From: Bacteroidia bacterium
GTDB taxonomy: Bacteria; Bacteroidota; Bacteroidia; Cytophagales; Cyclobacteriaceae
Reading direction: 5' to 3'
DNA: 54,479 bases
Assembly: GCA_030426345.1 (NCBI GenBank)
Contig: JAUHYU010000026.1
Coordinates: 1 to 54,479, forward strand
A model generated the notes under the pieces. That model worked only from the letters and a program-made list of their open reading frames with translations, was not told the origin of the DNA and made no database searches. How positions within the stretch are numbered: position 1 is the first letter of the stretch; each line of letters starts with the position of its first letter. Both the position numbers and the translations under genes were made by a program. Below, one piece after another: positions 10,146 through 16,889 of this stretch.

Positions 10146-11000
10146 ATGAAGCTAATAAGATTTGGACAACCTGGATTTGAAAAGCCCGGAATTGAGTTGA
10201 ACGGAACCCGCTACGATGTAAGTCATTTAATTAGGGATTATGAAGAGCAATTTTTTGCAAATGGGGAATTGCAAAAACTGAAATCAACATTTGAGTCTGC
10301 AACAGCCAATCAGGTGAGTCCTGATATACGATTGGGAGAGCCGATAAAAAGACCGGGAAAAATCATCTGCATCGGATTGAATTACAGAAAACATGCTGAG
10401 GAAAGCGGCATGGAATGCCCCAAAGAACCAGTGGTTTTTTTCAAGGCAACATCCGCGATTATTGGCCCAAATGATGATATTGTTATTCCGAAAAATAGCA
10501 AAAAAACTGATTGGGAAGTGGAATTAGCAGTAGTGATTGGTAAGCGGGCTAACTACATCAGCGAAGAGGATGCTTTGGACTATGTCGCGGGTTATTTAGT
10601 GCACAATGATGTGAGCGAGCGTGAATTTCAGATCGAAAAAGGGGGGCAGTGGGTCAAAGGGAAAAGCTGTGATACATTCGCGCCATTGGGACCATACCTT
10701 GTGACGAAAGATGAAATTTCGGATCCAAATAATCTTAAACTTTGGTTGAAAGTGAATGGCAATAAAGTTCAGGATGGGAGTACCAATGATTTTATTTTTA
10801 AGGTGCAGCATGTCGTTTCTTACCTTTCACAATTTATGAGCCTAATGCCCGGAGATGTTATTTCTACCGGTACGCCTCATGGTGTTGGCCTAGGATTTGA
10901 TCCGCCGGTATTTCTAAAAGATGGTGATGTAGTAGAGCTTGGAGTAGAAGGACTAGGAGTGGCCAAACAGCATGTTAAAAACTGGGCACCTACAACTTAG
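10146..11000 (+). CDS. FAH-family hydrolase, probable 2,4-diketo-3-deoxy-sugar-acid hydrolase
   Basis: 284 residues of the fumarylacetoacetate-hydrolase superfamily. The catalytic domain starts at KIICIGLNYRKHAEESG (His-x-x-Glu), then PVVFFKATSAIIGPNDDIVIP, a metal-binding DWEVELAVVIGK, and KSCDTFAPLGPYLV. The last part, MPGDVISTGTPHGVG, is also typical. Members of this branch cleave 2,4-diketo-3-deoxy-L-rhamnonate or -fuconate to pyruvate and L-lactate in the LRA6-type pathway. Immediate linkage to lactate-oxidation genes supports that product. Substrate stereochemistry cannot be told from sequence. Confidence 0.88.
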   Translation: MKLIRFGQPGFEKPGIELNGTRYDVSHLIRDYEEQFFANGELQKLKSTFESATANQVSPDIRLGEPIKRPGKIICIGLNYRKHAEESGMECPKEPVVFFKATSAIIGPNDDIVIPKNSKKTDWEVELAVVIGKRANYISEEDALDYVAGYLVHNDVSEREFQIEKGGQWVKGKSCDTFAPLGPYLVTKDEISDPNNLKLWLKVNGNKVQDGSTNDFIFKVQHVVSYLSQFMSLMPGDVISTGTPHGVGLGFDPPVFLKDGDVVELGVEGLGVAKQHVKNWAPTT

Positions 11001-11043
11001 ATGATTCCGAGGTATGCTGCCCTGATAGAGCAAATTTAAACTG

Positions 11044-11065
11044 AAATGCCCCAAAAATCCATGAA
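11044..11065 (+). repeat. Interspersed motif copy spanning the lutA start
   Basis: gccccaaaaatccatgaaa matches 17 of 19 consensus positions. The ATG at 11061-11063 inside the motif is the preferred lutA start codon. Confidence 0.45.
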
Positions 11066-11801
11066 AGTAGGTCTATTTGTTCCATGTTACATCGATCAGT
11101 TTTATCCCAATGTAGGTATTCATACTTTACAGCTATTGGAGAAGCTTGGGGTGGAGGTGGAAGTCCCGCCAAATCAAAATTGCTGTGGGCAACCATTGGC
11201 TAACTCTGGAATGGAAAGGAATACCATTAAGATTTGTAGCCACTTCATTCAGCTTTTCAAAGATTATGATGCTGTTGTAAGTCCATCAGGGAGCTGCGTG
11301 TTGCAAATCAAGGAACATGTTCCCAAAGAATTGCATGATGAAAACTATTCCAAACTAAAGAACAACATCTACGAACTAACTGAGTTTATTAGCGACGTTT
11401 TAAAAATTGATTCACTAAGAGGCAGCTTCACGCATCGTGTTGGACTGCACCAAAGCTGCCATGGATTGCGGGGATTGCGTAATGCAAAATCAAGTGAATT
11501 GGCCGGGGAGCCATTTGCCAAAGCAGAAAAGTTACTTTATTCCATAAAGGGAGTGAAACTCGTGGAGTTGGATCGCACAGATGAATGCTGTGGGTTTGGA
11601 GGAACTTTTAGCGTGTTTGAAGAGGGTGTATCCGTACAGATGGGAAAGGATCGAATAAAAGACCATGAATCCCATGGAGCGGAGATTATCACTGCCACAG
11701 ATATGTCATGTCTTATGCACTTGGAAGGTTTGATAAAAAGAAATAAACAACCTATCCGGATAATGCACATTGCTGAGATTCTAAATACGGCTATGAAATG
11801 A
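11061..11801 (+). CDS. lutA: LutA-type lactate utilisation Fe-S oxidoreductase subunit
   Basis: About 246 residues from the ATG at 11061 (MKVGLFVPCYIDQFYPNVG, the family start); an in-frame ATG at 11046 would add five residues. Two CCG domains bind iron-sulfur or heterodisulfide-type cofactors: NCCGQP near residue 43 and ECCGFGGTF near residue 180. LutA is part of the membrane-associated LutABC L-lactate dehydrogenase that oxidises lactate to pyruvate. The stop overlaps the lutB start by 4 bp (ATGA), showing tight coupling. The start codon lies within a copy of the interspersed motif. Confidence 0.92.
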   Translation: MKVGLFVPCYIDQFYPNVGIHTLQLLEKLGVEVEVPPNQNCCGQPLANSGMERNTIKICSHFIQLFKDYDAVVSPSGSCVLQIKEHVPKELHDENYSKLKNNIYELTEFISDVLKIDSLRGSFTHRVGLHQSCHGLRGLRNAKSSELAGEPFAKAEKLLYSIKGVKLVELDRTDECCGFGGTFSVFEEGVSVQMGKDRIKDHESHGAEIITATDMSCLMHLEGLIKRNKQPIRIMHIAEILNTAMK

Positions 11802-13165
11802 GCCATGCCGAAGCATCCGATATTTTTTTAAAAAATGCCGATCGAGCACAGTGGCATGATCAGGCACTCTGGTTTGTACGTCAAAAACGGGATCTCCAAA
11901 AGGGTCATATTCCTGAATGGGAGCAACTTAGAAATCACGCTTCGGCCATCAAAGAGCATACACTTTCTCAACTCGATCATTATCTAAAGGAGTTTGAGAA
12001 AAACGCACTTCAAAATGGAATAAAAATTCATTGGGCGACCGATGCACAAGAGCATAATGAAATAGTAAGGGGTATTCTCAAAAAGGCGAAGATTCAAAAG
12101 CTTGTGAAGAGCAAGTCCATGCTGACGGAAGAATGTCACCTGAATACATACTTAGAGAAGCATGGAATAAAAGTGATCGAGTCTGATCTTGGCGAGCGTA
12201 TCCTTCAGCTGGATCACCAGGAGCCAAGCCATATTGTGATGCCTGCTATTCACATGAAAAGGCGGGAAGTTGGGGAGCTGTTTGAGAAGGAACTAAGCAC
12301 GGAGCCGGGCAATGACGATCCTCAGTATCTGACCAATGCGGCACGAAATAGTCTAAGAGGCCACTTCGTCAAAGCTGAAGCTGCCATGACCGGAGTAAAT
12401 TTTGGCATTGCTGAGACAGGTGGGTTTGTAGTTTGCACCAACGAGGGAAATGCAGATATGGGTGTGCACCATGCTAAAATCCATATTGCTTCCATGGGAA
12501 TTGAAAAGCTCATTCCCAAAAAAGATCATTTGGCAATTTATATCCGATTGCTTGCACGAAGTGCTACCGGACAACCGATCACTACCTATACTTCCCATTT
12601 CCAGAAGCCTGAAAAGGGCAAAGAAATTCATGTGGTTATTGTGGACAATGGTCGGTCCGAACATTTGGGAAAGAAAGAATTTTGGACTGCCTTAAAATGC
12701 ATTCGTTGTGGTGCCTGCATGAATACCTGTCCGGTATATCGGCGAAGCGGTGGGCATAGTTATAACTATACCATTCCCGGGCCGATAGGCTCCATCCTGA
12801 CTCCTCGCATTGACATGAATAAGCATGCCGATCTGCCATTTGCTTCCAGCCTTTGCGGTTCGTGCAGCGACGTTTGTCCTGTTAAAATCAACATACACGA
12901 ACAATTGTATCAATGGCGACAGGAAGTGACGGCACAAGGGAAAATTTCATGGGAAAAAGAGGCTTTGTTGAAAATTACAAGCCGCGTTTTGGCTAATCCT
13001 CGACTCTTTCAAAGAGCAGGAAAGATGGCTCGTTTTGTCTTGAAACACGCTCCTCGATTTTTGGTATATCACAGATTAAACCCTTGGGGAAAAGCCCGCG
13101 AAATGCCAACACCTCCAGATCAAAGTTTCCAAGAATGGTATAATAAAAACCGCCGAAATACATGA
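11798..13165 (+). CDS. lutB: LutB-type lactate utilisation iron-sulfur protein
   Basis: 455 residues. The LUD domain occupies the first ~290 residues (for example SKSMLTEECHLNTYLEKHGI, MTGVNFGIAETGGFVVCTNEGN), followed by two 4Fe-4S ferredoxin clusters, CIRCGACMNTCPVY near residue 304 and CGSCSDVCPVKI near 353, and a C-terminal LutB tail. It transfers electrons from lactate within LutABC. Both ends overlap neighbours by 4 bp. In this operon it would consume the lactate released by the FAH-fold hydrolase, giving a second pyruvate. Confidence 0.94.
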   Translation: MSHAEASDIFLKNADRAQWHDQALWFVRQKRDLQKGHIPEWEQLRNHASAIKEHTLSQLDHYLKEFEKNALQNGIKIHWATDAQEHNEIVRGILKKAKIQKLVKSKSMLTEECHLNTYLEKHGIKVIESDLGERILQLDHQEPSHIVMPAIHMKRREVGELFEKELSTEPGNDDPQYLTNAARNSLRGHFVKAEAAMTGVNFGIAETGGFVVCTNEGNADMGVHHAKIHIASMGIEKLIPKKDHLAIYIRLLARSATGQPITTYTSHFQKPEKGKEIHVVIVDNGRSEHLGKKEFWTALKCIRCGACMNTCPVYRRSGGHSYNYTIPGPIGSILTPRIDMNKHADLPFASSLCGSCSDVCPVKINIHEQLYQWRQEVTAQGKISWEKEALLKITSRVLANPRLFQRAGKMARFVLKHAPRFLVYHRLNPWGKAREMPTPPDQSFQEWYNKNRRNT

Positions 13166-13722
13166 GCAGGGAAAGTATCTTGAAGCATATCGCTATGAAT
13201 AAACCCTCAGAAAAAAGCCTTCTAAACCCATGGAAAAAAGGCTCTAAAATCCATGAAAACAACATTGGGAATTTCATCACTGTTGCAAAAAGCTCTGGTG
13301 CAGAGGTCATGGATTTAGACTCCTTTGACAAAATGATTGAATGGATAGAACAGCAAAAAAAGCATCAAAAATCCATAATTGATCTGGTTCAAAATTCAGA
13401 GGAATTGCTTTCTTCAGAGATGATAAATGAACCCGAAATGGTTATCATTTCTGGTCAATTTGGCGTTGCTGAAAATGGAGCTGTTTGGTTGGATGAAAAT
13501 GATATGCAGGTTCGGAAATTGCCTTTCTTGGCAAACCACCTTGTCATCGTTTTGAAAAAGGAAAATATTCTAACCGACATGCATGAGGCTTATGCTCTGG
13601 TAGATCTTGCAAATATCGGATTTGGCGTATTTATCGCTGGGCCTTCCAAAACGGCCGACATCGAACAGGCGTTGGTCATCGGCGCTCATGGGCCTGTGAA
13701 GCATACTATTTTGATATTTTGA
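13162..13722 (+). CDS. lutC: LutC-type LUD-domain lactate utilisation protein
   Basis: 186 residues; starts MSRESILKHI and has the LUD core VIISGQFGVAENGAVWLDEND, LPFLANHLVIVLKKENI and ANIGFGVFIAGPSKTADIEQALVIGAHGP. It is shorter than the ~230-240-residue LutC of Bacillus or Enterobacteria, mainly in the N-terminal half. That half is remarkable: it contains two tandem copies of the interspersed motif (encoding EKSLLNPW and KKGSKIHEN), a likely reverse copy (VMDLDSF) and another forward copy (KKHQKSII). The C-terminal LUD core looks intact. The final 17 bp overlap a convergent gene. Confidence 0.9.
   Translation: MSRESILKHIAMNKPSEKSLLNPWKKGSKIHENNIGNFITVAKSSGAEVMDLDSFDKMIEWIEQQKKHQKSIIDLVQNSEELLSSEMINEPEMVIISGQFGVAENGAVWLDENDMQVRKLPFLANHLVIVLKKENILTDMHEAYALVDLANIGFGVFIAGPSKTADIEQALVIGAHGPVKHTILIF
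13211..13233 (+). repeat. Interspersed motif, lutC copy A
   Basis: aaaaaagccttctaaaccca followed by tgg; translated in lutC. Immediately abuts copy B, forming a tandem pair. Confidence 0.6.
13234..13257 (+). repeat. Interspersed motif, lutC copy B
   Basis: A-run, then ggctctaaaatccatgaa: near-perfect match to the consensus, in frame within lutC (GSKIHE). Confidence 0.65.
13307..13328 (-). repeat. Interspersed motif, lutC reverse copy
   Basis: tcatggatttagactccttt is a degenerate reverse-orientation match; it may be chance because it encodes a plausible VMDLDSF. Confidence 0.35.
13357..13378 (+). repeat. Interspersed motif, lutC copy C
   Basis: aaaaagcatcaaaaatccat then aa differs from the consensus at about three positions. 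In frame in lutC. Confidence 0.55.
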
Positions 13723-14341
13723 TATTTAGGTTTTTTACTAGACTACTAAGATTTTTGGCTATTTGATATTCATAGTCATATGAAAAAAAACATAGTTCAT
13801 GTGTTAGGTCTTTATTTTCTTGGTTCAAAAGTGAATAAGATTTCCCAATGAGTTTTTGGTTTGTAGAGAAATAATATGTCGATTGTTCCTTGACTACCCC
13901 CGATGCGCATTCACTATTGAAAAAATTAGCTATTCTTCTGAATGAAATGACTTTCTTGCTTGCGCCATTAATAAGATATTGGTAACCAATTGACCAATCA
14001 CCAGATTCGCTTGTGGGGTATTCTGCATAATAGGTTATTTCATTTTTGTCGTTTCTTAGCATATTGATAGAAGTTGAAACGTTATCCGGCCATTCTCGAT
14101 TCGGAAGGGGGATAGGTTTATTGGAATCTTCAATTATTGCCATAAGTTCAACTTTATCTTCATTAGAATAAATGAACTCTTCAGTTGAATTTATGATGAT
14201 ATCTAAACTATCAATATATGTTTCAAAACCATGAATCCTAAAGGTAGTATCTTCTGATATTCCAAGATTGTTCAACTCTCTCTCTTGTGCCGAAAGAGTT
14301 AAAGAGCTGAAAAAAGTGATTGTTAAGATTAGTTTCTTCAT
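13706..14341 (-). CDS. Hypothetical exported protein
   Basis: 211 residues with a clear Sec signal (MKKLILTITFFSSLTLSAQ, cleavage after Ala-Gln). I recognise no domain. The mature part is acidic and Ser/Asn-rich, with a short repeated theme of hydrophilic strands (DIIINSTEEFIYSNEDKVELMAII, YQYLINGASKKVISF) suggesting a small beta-rich periplasmic or surface protein. It is convergent with lutC and overlaps it by 17 bp, and no partner gene is evident. It is AT-rich compared with the operon before it, which may indicate later acquisition. Confidence 0.75.
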   Translation of the reverse strand: MKKLILTITFFSSLTLSAQERELNNLGISEDTTFRIHGFETYIDSLDIIINSTEEFIYSNEDKVELMAIIEDSNKPIPLPNREWPDNVSTSINMLRNDKNEITYYAEYPTSESGDWSIGYQYLINGASKKVISFRRIANFFNSECASGVVKEQSTYYFSTNQKLIGKSYSLLNQENKDLTHELCFFSYDYEYQIAKNLSSLVKNLNIKISK

Positions 14342-14511
14342 TTATAAAGTGACTTTATTATTGGCCTAAACAACATGCCAAAGAATCTATTTGAACAATA
14401 CTTTGACAATGGCAAATAAAACTGAGGCGTCACAAGTCCTAAAAAAAGCAGCCAGCATATCAACAAAATAGTAGAAATAAAATTTTACAAACTACTCAAT
14501 GTTTATGATTT

Positions 14512-15012
14512 TTATGGCTCCACCGGCTCCTTCACAGCCTGATCCCTTTCCCATCCTTCGTGTTGCAGTACTAGTTTTTCGATGGCAATGCAGTTGCCAT
14601 TGGCATCCAATTCAGGCAAAGGCTGGTACTCTGAAACCCAGCATCTGTACACCATGTACACCAAAACAACTTGGCCATTAAGATTTAGCAATTCTATCAG
14701 AATATCTTTTTTAAAATTTTTGAGCGACATATCTGCATCGCCCTGCATGGAAAAAACCAGGTTTGCCCACTTTTCAAACTCAGCATCATGGGTAATACCC
14801 CGTTCCAACGTAATGGGTTCGAATTTCGTAGTGCCCGGAGTGACATTTACACTGCTTGGGTCGCCTCCTTCCCGATAGGGGATAACCTCGGTCACCCTGT
14901 TCAATCCACTTATTTTAGATACCCCTGCAATAACTTTTCCATCCCATTTTACTCTAAATTTAAACGGTCTATATGGATCGCGCCGATGCGCATTAACTGT
15001 GAATTTTGACAT
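14512..15012 (-). CDS. Orphan gp19-type phage tail tube / contractile injection tube protein
   Basis: The likely start is the ATG at 15010-15012 (MSKFTVNAHRRDPYRPFKF), giving 166 residues; the open frame reaches 15039. The sequence follows the conserved T4 gp19-like tail-tube family: DPYRPFKFRVKWDG, GVSKISGLNRVTEVIPYREGGDP, TKFEPITLERGITHDAEFEKWAN, then YRCWVSEYQPLPELDANGN and LQHEGWERD. Such proteins build the inner tube of contractile tails and extracellular injection systems. No sheath, baseplate, spike or ATPase gene lies nearby, so this is either a solitary tube paralog or a remnant. It is divergent from the unknown lipoprotein at 15404. Confidence 0.88.
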   Translation of the reverse strand: MSKFTVNAHRRDPYRPFKFRVKWDGKVIAGVSKISGLNRVTEVIPYREGGDPSSVNVTPGTTKFEPITLERGITHDAEFEKWANLVFSMQGDADMSLKNFKKDILIELLNLNGQVVLVYMVYRCWVSEYQPLPELDANGNCIAIEKLVLQHEGWERDQAVKEPVEP

Positions 15013-15403
15013 AATTTGGTGGATTAACTTACGGAACATTTGGTTTGAGAAGATTTTGAAAAATCATTTGCATCAAAGTACGAAATATTTTGCAAAGACT
15101 ACATGCACAATATGAAAAATGAACGTATCTGTACGGTGAAAATATATATTTATGCATTCAATAATGTAACAGGTATATTGCAAATAGATATATGTTTTAT
15201 TTTTTCCGTATATAATTAAATATGATAAATAAGTACTGTTACAGTATTTTATATAACGTCATAATTGCTTAAATTATGCTACCGATTAGATGACAATTTG
15301 AATGCACTCGGTTGTCAGAAGTATGTGTTAGTTTTTATTTCAGCATACTTCTATCTAATGTCTTGATAAGAAATATGTCTGTTTTCCACAAAATACAATT
15401 GCA
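15013..15403. other. AT-rich divergent spacer with nested inverted repeats
   Basis: 391 bp separating the tail-tube gene and the lipoprotein gene, so it should hold two divergent promoters. Toward the lipoprotein it contains perfect 9-bp arms agaagtatg (15317-15325) and catacttct (15344-15352), flanked by attagat/atctaat and tgacaa/ttgtca arms. No ORF is convincing. Confidence 0.5.
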
Positions 15404-16669
15404 ATGAAAAAATCAACTGTTACGATTGCCTTGTTGTTAGTATTACTCGCCGGGTGCGATATGATAAAATCTTGTCAGCGCATTGTGCCTGATATTTCTA
15501 CAGAAGTTATCGCTGCATTGGATAGAGGCATTACCCAGCTTGGGCTTGCTTCTGCCGATTGGCAGGATATTCTCAATGAAGTGATCAGAGATCTTCCACA
15601 AGGGGTGCAAAGTACCATCACCAATGAAGTGACCAATTTACTCAATCGGGGGATTGCTGCTTCCGGAGCAGAGGTGAGGTGTAATGTGGATTTTTTTAGA
15701 AATAGAATGCAACAGGGATTGCAGCGCATCAAAGCAAAATTCCTGGGTACGGATCTGCCGCCATTGGAACCTCAACTTTGTTCTGTCGTACCATTGGCAA
15801 TTGATATGTCACTATCTGCCAATCGCCGTAACAAAATCGAATTTTATGGATATGATTTTGATATGACGGATATCCAAGTGATACAGGTGGTTGGAAATAG
15901 GGAAGTGGATGTCTCTAATAAGTTAGATCAGCCCACGCACTACCATATGACACTAAATCTGGGAGGTACGGGTGTTGCACTCAATACCAATAGTAAGCGG
16001 CTAATCCTTCGGTGGAAAAATCAGAATATTTCCACAATAGGTGTGATCCAGCCATCTCCGGATATTTGCGAAACAAAATTCAAGAATTTTACGCCATCTA
16101 ACCTTACGGTTCTTCCTATTCATGCCGCCAAACCCGGCAAAAGTAAGGGTGATCTTGAATTTGATGGACATGGGCCCACTATGAGTTGTAATGTCACGCT
16201 TATCAATAGATCCAACCGCGTGGATGCACGAATTGTAGTAACGGCCTCTGAAACAAAATCAGATTGGACTTATGGAAAGAAAGATCAAACTTTTACCGTT
16301 TTTAATGTTGATCCCGGTTATGTTATTGAAAAGATAATTACGCCAGCTACAGCTTCTCAAACCTATACTGACAATGATCACACTCTGGATGAGTTTGGAG
16401 GTGGTGGCCCTGTACAAAAATTCATCTTTAATGGTGATGGCAATGGAAAGGATATAGGTTCCAATACTAAAGTTACGGTACAGTTTAATGTAATCCGGCT
16501 ACAGCTGAAAGAGTCTGGTGATTGTGTATCGAGTGCAACACTGAAAAGTCTGGAACTTAACGGGGGTGTTAGCAAAGAACTCAAAACATTTATGGACACT
16601 GAGGCGAAGAAGAAAAATATTCAGTTTAAATCGCCATCAGAATTGAAAGTAGCACCTAATTCCAAATAA
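15404..16669 (+). CDS. Hypothetical lipoprotein next to the tail-tube gene
   Basis: 421 residues with a lipoprotein signal (LLLVLLAGC, Cys19). An N-terminal helical region (about residues 30-115: DISTEVIAALDRGITQL, DILNEVIRDLPQGVQSTITNEV, RNRMQQGLQRIKAKFLG) is followed by a beta-rich domain (IEFYGYDFDMTDIQVIQVVG, LNLGGTGVALNTNSKRLILRWK) and further strands with conserved-looking Cys residues. I do not recognise a family. It is not a known tail component, but its position divergent to the orphan gp19 gene could reflect co-regulation. It ends before a 42-bp palindrome. Confidence 0.75.
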   Translation: MKKSTVTIALLLVLLAGCDMIKSCQRIVPDISTEVIAALDRGITQLGLASADWQDILNEVIRDLPQGVQSTITNEVTNLLNRGIAASGAEVRCNVDFFRNRMQQGLQRIKAKFLGTDLPPLEPQLCSVVPLAIDMSLSANRRNKIEFYGYDFDMTDIQVIQVVGNREVDVSNKLDQPTHYHMTLNLGGTGVALNTNSKRLILRWKNQNISTIGVIQPSPDICETKFKNFTPSNLTVLPIHAAKPGKSKGDLEFDGHGPTMSCNVTLINRSNRVDARIVVTASETKSDWTYGKKDQTFTVFNVDPGYVIEKIITPATASQTYTDNDHTLDEFGGGGPVQKFIFNGDGNGKDIGSNTKVTVQFNVIRLQLKESGDCVSSATLKSLELNGGVSKELKTFMDTEAKKKNIQFKSPSELKVAPNSK

Positions 16670-16833
16670 AAAGTCGACAGATAAGCTGTAGTTGAATTTG
16701 AGAATTCATGGATTCCCGTTTCTATATCTGTATTTTTCCTATGGATTGCTCCGATCTGACTTTGGAAAAAGGATAAATTTCCTATATAAAGCAGATTTTA
16801 TAAATTGAATAGCAGGAGTTATTGGCTATAATA

Positions 16834-16875
16834 ATATTGGTCGATCCGTTTGATATCAAACGGATCGACCAATAT
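16834..16875. repeat. Perfect 42-bp palindrome between convergent genes
   Basis: The 21-base arm atattggtcgatccgtttga+t at 16834-16854 is followed without any loop by its exact reverse complement at 16855-16875, centred on GATATC. It sits 15 bp from the GH20 stop and 165 bp after the lipoprotein stop. It has no flanking T-tract, so it may be a bidirectional terminator, a cruciform or a dimeric protein site. Confidence 0.9.
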
Positions 16876-16889
16876 GGAATGTGCCTAGA

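Noticed and set aside
11798-13722. Gluconate or glycolate oxidase instead of LutBC
   Set aside because: The order CCG-domain, LUD plus two 4Fe-4S clusters, and LUD-only with 4-bp overlaps is the LutABC layout.
14512-15012. A prophage around the tail-tube protein
   Set aside because: No capsid, terminase, integrase, sheath or lysis genes occur within several kilobases.
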